In this document: positions 24,217 through 31,882 of the stretch, in pieces | Numbering within the stretch: the first letter of the stretch is position 1 | Layout: each line of letters starts with the position of its first letter | NCBI GenBank assembly: GCA_029262895.1 | Contig: JAJCYM010000032.1 | Coordinates: 1 to 35,343, forward strand | Direction of reading: 5' to 3' | Source: Roseivirga sp. | GTDB taxonomy: Bacteria > Bacteroidota > Bacteroidia > Cytophagales > Cyclobacteriaceae | Length of the DNA stretch: 35,343 nucleotides | Position numbers and translations under genes: made by a program | The notes under the pieces: generated by a model | What the model saw: only the letters and a program-made list of their open reading frames with translations | What the model was told of the DNA's origin: nothing | Database searches by the model: none

Positions 24217-24846
24217 TTAGAATTTACCAAACTTGAAACTGATGCTTCCGCTAAAACCTCTAAGGGCATCAGTACCGACTATCCTATTGGCATCAGCGTA
24301 TTTAAGGCTAACGTCAGATGTAAATCGATAGCTGGCCCCAAATGAAATGCGCATTAATTTAATTACGTTCAACTCCAACTCTATGCCGGGTTCAAACAGA
24401 AAAAAGCCATGGCTGTCTACCGCATTATTTATCTCGAAATCAACATTTGACCTGGAATACCCGACACCTCCGGCACCAACGACCATCGGGATGGACAAAT
24501 GAATGGGGCTGTTTGGCATTAGAATATATTCCAGCCTTAAACCACCGTAACCTCCGGCAAGCAAATAGCGGTTGTCCAGTACGGCATCGTGCCTTCGCTC
24601 CGTCATAAATCCTGTACCAGATATGCCAATGCCAATTCTATGGTCAATAAGCCAGGCCCCATGCCCTCCAATCAGAATGGCATCGCGATTGGCAATTCTG
24701 GAATAGCCGGTGCTTACTGCACCGTATCCCCCGTGAGACTTAATACCATCTCCTCCAAAAAGAGTTCTGTACTCCCCGTTTCGATCCTGTGCAAATGCAC
24801 TCGTGCTCAATAAAAGCAGTGTGTAAATAATAATTGTTCGTTTCAT
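24217..24846 (-). CDS. Small outer-membrane beta-barrel-like protein
   Basis: The 209-residue protein has a signal peptide (1-19, ending AFAQ) and alternating, glycine-rich amphipathic strands with no helices, such as ILIGGHGAW, LLAGGYGGLRLEYIL and IELELNVIKLMRISFGASYRF, ending SISFKFGKF with a terminal Phe. This is the pattern of an 8- to 10-stranded outer-membrane barrel. It is a paralogue of the C-terminal half of the STN fusion protein encoded immediately downstream with no spacer. The 236-base region upstream holds a structured palindromic element that ends 22 bases before this start codon, so expression may be controlled at the RNA level. No specific ligand or function is recognised. 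Confidence 0.85.
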   Translation of the reverse strand: MKRTIIIYTLLLLSTSAFAQDRNGEYRTLFGGDGIKSHGGYGAVSTGYSRIANRDAILIGGHGAWLIDHRIGIGISGTGFMTERRHDAVLDNRYLLAGGYGGLRLEYILMPNSPIHLSIPMVVGAGGVGYSRSNVDFEINNAVDSHGFFLFEPGIELELNVIKLMRISFGASYRFTSDVSLKYADANRIVGTDALRGFSGSISFKFGKF

Positions 24847-24867
24847 AACATTTTGGTTTAGACCTTA

Positions 24868-25034
24868 AACCTGGATAATGTAATAGACTTTCTATTACGG
24901 ACGTAACTCACTTCGAATCAGTCGCTTCGCTTCGTTTGTCTTTTCAACATAGCGATGCTATGCTTTCAAAACCAAACATCCTGATTCATTGTGATTTACT
25001 CCCTCATTACGATATCTATTACATTATCCAGGTT
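24868..25034. repeat. 167-base near-palindromic element with perfect 20-base arms; possible leader RNA
   Basis: Positions 24868-24887 and 25015-25034 are exact reverse complements (20 of 20). Further in, GAATCAG/CTGATTC continues the symmetry, and CATAGC-GAT-GCTATG (24948-24962) forms the tip, so the whole element is a long imperfect hairpin centred near 24951. The left arm can also pair locally: GTAATAGA (24880-24887) with TCTATTAC (24891-24898), loop CTT. GGTTTA (24855-24860) pairs with TAAACC (24866-24871), which overlaps the arm by four bases. These local hairpins exclude the long helix. Transcribed on the minus strand, the structure ends 22 bases before the ATG at 24846. It is either a MITE/REP-like repeat or a regulatory leader. 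Confidence 0.75.
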
Positions 25035-25082
25035 GAACCCAACCCGATCAAGGACAGGCCGAATTCCGATTAGTTGTTTTAC

Positions 25083-27737
25083 TTAAAAAATGAGCTTATA
25101 GCTCAGTACCGGGATTAATTCTCCGGCAAATCCCCTGGCTTCTATTTGTTGTGTATCAGGGTTAAAGCGTTCAAAAACGACATTCGTTCTGGAAGTCAAA
25201 TTCTGAACATCAAGCTTCAACTCATGCGTGACCTTCTTCCTGTTTGTTTTGAGAGCAATTTGGAAGTCTACTCTTTGATAATCCTGCAATTGCCTACCGA
25301 AAGGGCTGTCTCGAAAGTAGACCGTTCCTCCCTGATCGATTGATGACTGCAAGTCAATTTCTCTTACTCTGGTTCCTCCGGCAAAAACAGTTTCAAGGCC
25401 TATATTCAAGGTTTTCTTTCTATCCCCGCGCCCCAGGTTGAATTCTCTTCCCGCAACAAAATTCAGGTTGTATTTACCATTGTATCGAGTGTTGTATTTA
25501 ATTCCTCCCAGCGTCTCGTACTTAGATTCATAAAGCGAGCCAGTAAACAAAAAGAAGTAACCCTTTGACAGAAACTTTTCAAAGGTGAGTTCCAGTCCAT
25601 AATTCTCTCCTTTTCCTGCGTTGATCAATGTTAATCTTTGATAGGCATCTTCTTGATTCAATGCAGAATATTGGCTGAATGGGTTTGAGGATACCGGTAT
25701 GTTATACAGGTCTTGATAATAGGCCTCCAGTTTTAAATGAACATTGCTTCCAAAGTTTCGGTCGTAGCCAATTACATAATGCCTGGCTTTGGCAAGATCG
25801 AGTTTGGTATTAGGCTGAATGAAAGTGGTCTGGTCAATGGCCAGTTCTGTGAAATAAAGTGATGCCTCCTCACGCCTGCTATGAACGCCAAAACCAAAGC
25901 TGAAGGATTGATTTGGTGCAAACTGCCATTTTAAACCGAATCTGGGTTCGAAGCTGTCTTGCCCATCAAGACCTAGTCGCAAGTAATGAAAACCACCTGT
26001 CATGGCCAGTTGATCCGTCAGATTCACCTTATGACTGAAATAGCCCTGAATCATGCCGTAATCTCCATTTTCGCTGGATTGATAGCTCGTTACATTACGG
26101 TCTGATTGGCCAAATGAGTTCAGCTTGTGCTTCAATTGACTATAGATAAGCCCCATTTTGGAACTGTGCCTTGCGTTGTGTTTTTTGCTGTAGGCCGAAG
26201 AAAACCTTAGTGCGTCATTTTTATAGTCTTCAGTATCGTCCATGTATACATAGGCACTTTGACGGTCATCTGAAAGTCTGAATTGCTCTTCAAAGTAATC
26301 ATATCGAGTATGGGTTAAAGAAAGGCTCGTTTCCAGAAATGACCGTTGCGAGAGATTGACAACATTTGAAATTCCCATTAGTCCAAGGGTGTATTTCTCG
26401 GTTTCTTCAGCATCGAATCGCTGCCCCTGAAAGAAGTTAGTGCCAACATCACTAGCCTCGCTAATTCCACCAAGACCATAGATTGAAAAAGTACCCAGTT
26501 TTCGAGTGGGCACATTGAGTTTGAAGGCCAAATCCTGAAAAGCCGGCACCTGCTCTCCTTCACCTGCAATATCAAGTCCCAATGATTCAAGCACCGTGAT
26601 AGTAGAGTACCTGTAATTAATCAAATAAGAGGCATTTGCTATATCGGTACTGGTTCTTTTTATCGGGCCTTCAAAAGAAGCATCCACTCCCAACAGCCCG
26701 GCCTGAATAGCATATTCTCTTTTTTCGTTGTTCCCGTTCCTCAATTTCAGATCGAAAACACCTGAAAACGCATTGCCGTACTCAGCAGGAAATGCTCCGG
26801 TCATAAAATCTGAGTTGGCCAATACATTGCTGTTAAGCATACTAATGGCTCCACTAGAAGCGCCATCTGTGGCGAAGTGATTCGGATTTGGGATCTCCAT
26901 TCCCTCAAGGCGCCAAAGCAAACCTCTTGGTGAGTTGCCTCGAATGATAATGCTGTTTTCCGTATCATCCGTGCTACCCGTAACCCCCGCATAAGTTGTG
27001 GCCATTCGGGCAGGGTCATTGAAACTACCTGCGTAGCGACTTGTTTCTTCTACGGTAAATGATTTGGCACTAATCAAGGCCATTTCATTAAGTGGAATGG
27101 ATTTATCAATCTCTGCCACTACAACTACTTCCTCTAACTCGGTTACTGATTCTTCCAGCCCAACGTTAAGCACAACCTCTTTGCCAGAATCAACGGAAAT
27201 ATTTGAAAGCATCTTTGTTTTGTAACCCAGAAATGTGATTCGAAAATTCTGTCGTCCAACCGGAACATTTTCAATCTTAAAGTACCCATCAAGGTCTGTT
27301 GAAGCGCCTAACAGTGGTTCGCTGTTGGGAATTATGACGTTGGCTCCAATAACAGGTTGGTTGGATTCGGGATCAATCACCCTTCCCCTAACCGTCTGCA
27401 TTAGTCCTGTAAACTCTTCTTCTCCCGGAACAAAAAGCAACACCTTATCTCCCAGCTCTTTGAATAGAACATTTGTACCCTGAAATATGGATTCAAGAAT
27501 TGCGCTTAGTGGTTTGTTGCTAGCACTAATGGTAACCCTGCGATTGTCATTGACTACACCACTTGAGTAAGTCATGGTAAAGCCAGCTTGAAGTTCTAAA
27601 AGCTTGAATACAGCACTCAGCTTTTCAGATTGAGCATTAATCGATAGCGTCTTAGCCAGATGCACCGTTTGGTTTTGTGCGCTCAGATTGACCGAAATGA
27701 GCATCACAAGAGTGAGTAATGTTGTTTTGATTTTCAT
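25083..27737 (-). CDS. FecA-type TonB-dependent receptor with STN signalling domain
   Basis: The 884-residue protein has a signal peptide (1-20, ending NLSA), an STN domain (about 30-103), a carboxypeptidase-regulatory-like domain (about 115-195, with RGRVIDPESNQPVIGANV), a TonB-box-like ELEEVVVVAE (200-209), a plug (about 215-340, with IIIRGNSPRGLLWRLEGMEI) and a barrel ending in LSYKLIF. The STN domain with the adjacent FecR and ECF sigma genes marks a transducer: ligand binding at the surface is relayed to FecR and the sigma factor. The gene starts 33 bases after the FecR stop, in one direction with it. The ligand is not predictable; the plug lacks any SusC-like signature and there is no SusD gene. 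The order sigma-FecR-receptor is standard for the phylum. Confidence 0.95.
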   Translation of the reverse strand: MKIKTTLLTLVMLISVNLSAQNQTVHLAKTLSINAQSEKLSAVFKLLELQAGFTMTYSSGVVNDNRRVTISASNKPLSAILESIFQGTNVLFKELGDKVLLFVPGEEEFTGLMQTVRGRVIDPESNQPVIGANVIIPNSEPLLGASTDLDGYFKIENVPVGRQNFRITFLGYKTKMLSNISVDSGKEVVLNVGLEESVTELEEVVVVAEIDKSIPLNEMALISAKSFTVEETSRYAGSFNDPARMATTYAGVTGSTDDTENSIIIRGNSPRGLLWRLEGMEIPNPNHFATDGASSGAISMLNSNVLANSDFMTGAFPAEYGNAFSGVFDLKLRNGNNEKREYAIQAGLLGVDASFEGPIKRTSTDIANASYLINYRYSTITVLESLGLDIAGEGEQVPAFQDLAFKLNVPTRKLGTFSIYGLGGISEASDVGTNFFQGQRFDAEETEKYTLGLMGISNVVNLSQRSFLETSLSLTHTRYDYFEEQFRLSDDRQSAYVYMDDTEDYKNDALRFSSAYSKKHNARHSSKMGLIYSQLKHKLNSFGQSDRNVTSYQSSENGDYGMIQGYFSHKVNLTDQLAMTGGFHYLRLGLDGQDSFEPRFGLKWQFAPNQSFSFGFGVHSRREEASLYFTELAIDQTTFIQPNTKLDLAKARHYVIGYDRNFGSNVHLKLEAYYQDLYNIPVSSNPFSQYSALNQEDAYQRLTLINAGKGENYGLELTFEKFLSKGYFFLFTGSLYESKYETLGGIKYNTRYNGKYNLNFVAGREFNLGRGDRKKTLNIGLETVFAGGTRVREIDLQSSIDQGGTVYFRDSPFGRQLQDYQRVDFQIALKTNRKKVTHELKLDVQNLTSRTNVVFERFNPDTQQIEARGFAGELIPVLSYKLIF

Positions 27738-27770
27738 GATATTTTGACCCAGTGTATTTGTTCATTGCCT

Positions 27771-28763
27771 CTAGCAGCCAGCTCCTGAAATGGTGTATAA
27801 ACTTCCATTCTGAGAGATGATTTCCACTCCGAACAGCAATTCGATGGTCTCAAATACATTTTGGAGAGACTCATTTTCAAATCGCGTTGTAAGCGGACAG
27901 GCTCCAAAGGACGATTGTTCTATATTGATTTCTATGTTATAGAGTTCGGCAACTTCTTGCAGTACCTGCTCCATTTTTGTGTTTTCAAAAATTAATGTGC
28001 GTGTTTTCCAGGCCATGAAATTCGGATCTTCATTGACCTCTTTTACCAGTGCTCCGAGCGCATTCACAATGACCCTGTCTCCAGGTGCAAGGAGCACCTG
28101 ATCCTTTCCTATGGAAAACTGAACTTTCCCAGTCACCAAAACCAGCTCCGTAGGTTCGGTTCCGTTTGACTCCCGCAGGTTAAAGGAAGTGCCCAAAACC
28201 CTCGTCTCTGTTTGACCCGCTTGCACAACAAAAGGATGTTTTGGGTTGTGTTCTACTTCAAAATAAGCTTCTCCCATCAATTTCACCGACCTTTCATCAT
28301 TTGCAAAAGCTGTCGGATAAACGAGTTGTGAGCCACTGTTCAACCAAACGTCTGTGCCATCCGGTAACTCAAAAGACTGACCATCAAAAGAGGCCGTTAA
28401 GGTCATCAGGTCAGCGGAGGGTTGTGAAAAACGCGGAATCAGAAAGGCAATTGTGGCAAGTAAAAGAATTCCTGCAGCATAGCGTATTAGTGTGGGCAGC
28501 ATAAACACCTGCTTTCCACCAGCCGATTGATCCAACTCAAGCTTGCCCTGAACATCTTGCCAGTTCTTATCTAAATCGATTTGATCAAACACACGAACTG
28601 AACCTGAGTTTTCCCAAACCTGCTGTAGTCGTTCAAAATGCCTTTGGTTGTCCTCATCGGATTCCAGCCATTCCTTTATGGCAGACTGCTCATCCATGGA
28701 GGTATCGCCCTGGATAAACCTGATGAGCAATTGATCTTCGATATTTGATTTGTCGCTATTCAT
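27771..28763 (-). CDS. FecR-family anti-sigma factor
   Basis: The 330-residue protein has a cytoplasmic N-terminal region (1-90; MNSDKSNIEDQLLIRFIQGD, the sigma-binding part), one transmembrane helix (about 92-109, IRYAAGILLLATIAFLIP), a periplasmic FecR domain (about 118-212, with LPDGTDVWLNSGS and GEAYFEVEHNPKHPFVV) and a C-terminal DUF4974-type domain (about 256-325, which resembles STN). It ends unusually in SGAGC with a terminal Cys. The frame is open to a GTG at 28799, but the ATG at 28763 gives the usual family N-terminus. It holds the ECF sigma encoded 58 bases upstream and receives the signal from the STN domain of the receptor encoded downstream. Confidence 0.94.
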   Translation of the reverse strand: MNSDKSNIEDQLLIRFIQGDTSMDEQSAIKEWLESDEDNQRHFERLQQVWENSGSVRVFDQIDLDKNWQDVQGKLELDQSAGGKQVFMLPTLIRYAAGILLLATIAFLIPRFSQPSADLMTLTASFDGQSFELPDGTDVWLNSGSQLVYPTAFANDERSVKLMGEAYFEVEHNPKHPFVVQAGQTETRVLGTSFNLRESNGTEPTELVLVTGKVQFSIGKDQVLLAPGDRVIVNALGALVKEVNEDPNFMAWKTRTLIFENTKMEQVLQEVAELYNIEINIEQSSFGACPLTTRFENESLQNVFETIELLFGVEIISQNGSLYTISGAGC

Positions 28764-28821
28764 GCGTTCTGTTATTGTGACGGGTAGCTGCGAAAACACA
28801 CGTAGGTGTTTTCCGTTTTTT

Positions 28822-29394
28822 TTATGAAAAAAAATGTAAGGTTATGATAATCAACATCTTGAGATAGTGAAAAATATCCTTTCTCAGCTTCTTAAGAGCA
28901 TTGCTAATCTGCGTTTCGACTGTTCTTTTTGAAATACTCAGCTCATCGGCAATCTCTTGATTACGCTTTCCTTCCAATCGACTCATCTTAAACACAAGCT
29001 GACATTGATCCGGCAAGTTCTTAATCGCCAGATGGATTTTTTCTTCCAGCTCCACCTGCAAAACGAGATCAGAATCATCTACCTCGTTTCCCTTGTTTAT
29101 GGCCAAAATCTCCTCATGATGAGCGCTCCGAGAGCTTACCATTCTGATTTGATCCAGACATTTGTTTCTGACAGACTGATAAAGAAAAGCCTTTAGGGAA
29201 GTATGTATTTCAAGGCTGGCACGCTGCTCATAGAGCTTTACAAAAACCTCTTGCACCAGGTCTTGAGAATCGTCCAAGTCGCTGACAAACTTGTTGGCAA
29301 AAGCAGCAAGCGCTTTGAAGTACTTCCTGAAAAGTGCTTCAAATGCCCCGTTGTCACTTTGCTTCAATGCATTGAAAAGTTCTAAATCACTCAA
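28822..29394 (-). CDS. ECF RNA polymerase sigma factor
   Basis: The 190-residue protein has sigma region 2 (about 17-85, with DLVQEVFVKLY and LYQSVRNKCLDQIR) and region 4 (about 115-172, with the helix-turn-helix NQEIADELSISKRTVETQISNALKKLR), and no region 1 or 3, as in FecI-like factors. It ends in a short hydrophobic tail, MLIIITLHFFS. No ATG exists before the conserved N-terminus; the TTG at 29394 (LSDLELFNAL...) is the best start, which may keep expression low. It leads the cassette sigma, FecR, STN receptor, barrel, STN-barrel. It probably transcribes at least the receptor genes when released by FecR. Confidence 0.94.
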   Translation of the reverse strand: MSDLELFNALKQSDNGAFEALFRKYFKALAAFANKFVSDLDDSQDLVQEVFVKLYEQRASLEIHTSLKAFLYQSVRNKCLDQIRMVSSRSAHHEEILAINKGNEVDDSDLVLQVELEEKIHLAIKNLPDQCQLVFKMSRLEGKRNQEIADELSISKRTVETQISNALKKLRKDIFHYLKMLIIITLHFFS

Positions 29395-29451
29395 TCTGAT
29401 AGCAATTTGTAAATGCGCTCAAAACTATGACAATTTTTTCTGAGTCAATCG

Positions 29452-29481
29452 TTGTTAAATCAGATTTGAATATTTACTTTG
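29452..29481 (+). promoter_or_regulatory. Candidate promoter of the membrane protein/regulator pair
   Basis: TTG (29452-29454) and TTACTTTG (29474-29481) are separated by 19 bases, matching the Bacteroidota -33/-7 architecture with one difference in the -7 box. The -7 box overlaps the palindromic operator that starts at 29477, so a bound regulator would block it. Confidence 0.4.
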
Positions 29482-29500
29482 CAATTCAAAGTGCTTTGAA
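29477..29500 (+). promoter_or_regulatory. Palindromic operator site 1 (CTTTG-N5-CAAAG plus half-site)
   Basis: CTTTG CAATT CAAAG (29477-29491) is a perfect inverted repeat. It is followed by TG and a third half-site, CTTTGAA, which ends one base before the ATG at 29502. The same arrangement recurs at 30443 before creD. Confidence 0.65.
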
Positions 29501-29501
29501 A

Positions 29502-30119
29502 ATGGAAAAAGATTATATCAAGGACCTATCGGAAATCCGATCCATTATGGAGAAATCCTCAAGATTTATCTCCTTAAGTGGGCTTTCCGGTGTCATGGCA
29601 GGCATTTATGCTTTAATCGGAGCCTTTGTGGCTTCACATCTTATTTATAATAGCTACGATTTCCTGAACAATGGTTTTCTGGAAAGGGAAGTAGGAGTTA
29701 ACTTAACATACCTAGTGATCGATGCCGTTGCAGTTATCATCTTGACAATAGCCACTGGAATCTACTTTACCACAAAAAAAGCCAAAAAGAACAATGTTAA
29801 AACCTGGGATGAAAGTGCCAAAAACGTAATTATCAATTTATTAATTCCCTTGGTGGTTGGCGGTTTATTTGTACTTGTGCTCTACAGTCGTGGCTTCATT
29901 TCTCTCATCGCCCCTGCAACTTTAATCTTTTATGGATTGGGCCTAATCAATGCAAGCAAATATACTTTTAGGGACATTCGTTATTTAGGATTTCTAGAGG
30001 TAGCTCTCGGGTTGGTAGCTTCGACTACAATAGGAAATGGCCTTTTATTTTGGGCCATAGGCTTTGGTGTGTTACACATCATTTATGGTGCATTGATGTA
30101 CTTTAAATACGAGCGTTGA
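29502..30119 (+). CDS. Six-helix membrane protein, unknown function
   Basis: The 205-residue protein has a charged N-terminal helix (MEKDYIKDLSEIRSIMEKS) and about six hydrophobic segments: near 23-45, 68-90, 109-128, 132-150, 162-178 and 180-199. No catalytic motif is recognised. The frame is open to 29427, but the ATG at 29502 gives the natural start and lies directly behind a promoter and operator. Its TGA stop overlaps the TTG start of the winged-helix regulator (TTGA), so the two are translationally coupled. Similar membrane proteins are found beside such regulators in Bacteroidota. A sensing or regulator-sequestering role is possible but is inference only. Confidence 0.85.
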   Translation: MEKDYIKDLSEIRSIMEKSSRFISLSGLSGVMAGIYALIGAFVASHLIYNSYDFLNNGFLEREVGVNLTYLVIDAVAVIILTIATGIYFTTKKAKKNNVKTWDESAKNVIINLLIPLVVGGLFVLVLYSRGFISLIAPATLIFYGLGLINASKYTFRDIRYLGFLEVALGLVASTTIGNGLLFWAIGFGVLHIIYGALMYFKYER

Positions 30120-30424
30120 AGGTCGATATACATAAACTAAACAAGGCCTTTGAGAACAGGGTAAGGCTGGGTATTATGTCTGCATTGATTGCCGGAGATC
30201 AGATGGACTTTAATAGGCTAAAAGAACTATTGGATGTTACAGATGGCAACCTGGCAAGTCATCTAAAAGCGCTCGAAAAAGAAAATTATGTGATGGTCAA
30301 AAAGTCATTTATCGGGAGAAAACCGAACACAAAATATCATGTTACCAAGGAAGGTAAAAAAGCCTTCAGGGCACATTTGGATGCACTCGAATCACTGATA
30401 AGAGAGCAATCAGCGAGGGGATAA
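30116..30424 (+). CDS. Winged-helix transcriptional regulator
   Basis: The 102-residue protein is a compact MarR/ArsR-like winged helix: FENRVRLGIMSAL (12-24), MDFNRLKELLDVTDGNLASHLKALEKENYV (30-59; turn and recognition helix), the wing KKSFIGRKPNTKYHVTKEGKKAF (62-84), and a helical tail probably used for dimerisation. There are no metal-binding cysteines or histidines as in ArsR sensors. The start is a TTG within TTGA overlapping the previous stop; no ATG is available before the conserved domain. It very likely binds the CTTTG-N5-CAAAG palindromes found before the first gene of its own pair and before creD, which gives autoregulation and control of the creD group (inference from site placement). 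Confidence 0.92.
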   Translation: MKVDIHKLNKAFENRVRLGIMSALIAGDQMDFNRLKELLDVTDGNLASHLKALEKENYVMVKKSFIGRKPNTKYHVTKEGKKAFRAHLDALESLIREQSARG

Positions 30425-30440
30425 TATTTTTTTATCCTCT
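30415..30440 (+). other. Hairpin overlapping the regulator stop codon
   Basis: GGATAA (30419-30424), which includes the TAA stop, pairs with TTATCC (30432-30437), and further base pairs extend the stem outward with one wobble. The T-run is in the loop rather than after the stem, so it is not a typical terminator. It might limit read-through into creD. Confidence 0.3.
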
Positions 30441-30442
30441 TG

Positions 30443-30468
30443 CTTTGAAATACAAAGTACTTTTAAAA
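30443..30468 (+). promoter_or_regulatory. Palindromic operator site 2 upstream of creD
   Basis: CTTTG AAATA CAAAG (30443-30457) is a perfect inverted repeat followed by TACTTTTAAAA. Aligned with site 1 it keeps both half-sites, the central AAT, and most of the third half-site (CTTTTAAA against CTTTGAAA). It ends 7 bases before the creD ATG. Confidence 0.65.
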
Positions 30469-30475
30469 CAACAAA

Positions 30476-31882
30476 ATGAAAAAACAAGAAGAATCGATTT
30501 TTGACAAAATCAACAACGGAATTAAGACATCGGTCAGTATCAAACTCCTTTCTATAGGTCTGTTAATCGCCATTTTGCTCATTCCAAATTCAATGATCAA
30601 AACGCTTATCACTGAACGACAAGCAAGTCAATTTGAAGCTGTGCGCGAGGTATCAGAAAAATGGGCCGAACCACTAGAACTCGTTGGTCCGGTTTTGACT
30701 ATTCCTTTTGAGCGTCAATATATGGCTAATGACACTCAGCTCACTTCAAAGCATTATGCTCATTTCCTTCCTGCTACCCTAAACATTGAGGGCGATCTGA
30801 ACCCTCAAATCCGCAAAAGAGGGATATATGAAGTGGTAGTGTACAATACAGAGCTGGCGCTGAAAGGAAATTTCAGCCAGATCGACTTCAAAGATTTTAA
30901 TGTTGATCCGAAACTCATTCTTTGGGATGAGGCCATGATCTCCATCGGTATACCTGATATGTCCGGCATCCAATCTGACATGCAATTCGAAATGAATGAA
31001 ATCGTCTATCGCATGCAGCCCGGAATTCCAGCCAGTCTAAAACTCGATCTAGGACAGACAAAGCTGGATTCCTACGGAAGCGGAGGTCATAGATCGCTCG
31101 CACAGCAAACGGGTGTTAATACAAAGGTTGCGATTGACCCCGAAATTGAGTCATTGTCTTTTGGTATCGACCTGGACATTAATGGAACCAAGACGCTGTC
31201 CTTTAATCCGGTAGGTAAAGCGACTTCCATAAAGCTGAAGTCGACTTGGCAACATCCCAGCTTTGACGGGCAATTTCTTCCTGATTCGCATGAAATCACT
31301 GATAACGGTTTTACCGCTGAATGGTCCGTTTTCGATCTAAATCGAAACTATCCCCAGCAGTGGGTGGATGATACCCACGCTATTTCTAATTCCGACTTTG
31401 GGATTACACTTTTTCAACCTGTAGATAACTACCAACAAAACACACGGTCTGCGAAATATGCGGTACTCATACTGTTCCTAACCTTTATCACCTTCTTTTT
31501 TATAGAGGTTTTGAATAAAAAAAGGATTCATCCGATTCAGTATGTCCTCGTGGGATTGGCACTAACTGTTTTCTATACCTTACTGTTATCTCTTTCAGAG
31601 CATCTGGGGTTTACAAATGCCTACTGGATTGCAGCAACAATCATTATCGCCATGCTCTCACTCTATTCAAATTCCATATTGAAAAGTAAAAGATTAGCGG
31701 CCTTGATGCTCGTGTTCTTTTCGCTCATTTACAGCTTCATTTTCATCATCCTTAGAATGGAAGATTTCTCATTGCTGGTAGGCAGCTTTGGACTACTTCT
31801 GGTCCTTGGATTGGCCATGTATATGTCAAGAAAAGTCGATTGGTATCACATTAAAACAAAGGAGGAACTTACTCATGCATAG
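30476..31882 (+). CDS. creD: CreD-family inner-membrane protein
   Basis: The 468-residue protein has the CreD layout. One N-terminal transmembrane helix (about 22-40) is followed by the hallmark REVSEKWAEPLELVGPVLTIPF, a large periplasmic domain (about 45-320), and five further hydrophobic helices (about 323-343, 352-374, 379-398, 404-425, 430-450). The length matches the family. In enterobacteria CreD is induced by the CreBC two-component system and linked to envelope integrity; its biochemical function is unknown. Here there is no CreBC. Instead a winged-helix regulator gene precedes it and a matching operator lies just before its start. Its 3' end overlaps the phosphoesterase gene by eight bases, which suggests coupled translation. 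Confidence 0.93.
   Translation: MKKQEESIFDKINNGIKTSVSIKLLSIGLLIAILLIPNSMIKTLITERQASQFEAVREVSEKWAEPLELVGPVLTIPFERQYMANDTQLTSKHYAHFLPATLNIEGDLNPQIRKRGIYEVVVYNTELALKGNFSQIDFKDFNVDPKLILWDEAMISIGIPDMSGIQSDMQFEMNEIVYRMQPGIPASLKLDLGQTKLDSYGSGGHRSLAQQTGVNTKVAIDPEIESLSFGIDLDINGTKTLSFNPVGKATSIKLKSTWQHPSFDGQFLPDSHEITDNGFTAEWSVFDLNRNYPQQWVDDTHAISNSDFGITLFQPVDNYQQNTRSAKYAVLILFLTFITFFFIEVLNKKRIHPIQYVLVGLALTVFYTLLLSLSEHLGFTNAYWIAATIIIAMLSLYSNSILKSKRLAALMLVFFSLIYSFIFIILRMEDFSLLVGSFGLLLVLGLAMYMSRKVDWYHIKTKEELTHA
31861..31866 (+). promoter_or_regulatory. Shine-Dalgarno site inside creD for the next gene
   Basis: GGAGGA ends 8 bases before the ATG at 31875 and lies within the creD coding sequence. It identifies the phosphoesterase start, against an upstream in-frame ATG at 31788 deep inside creD. 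Confidence 0.7.
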
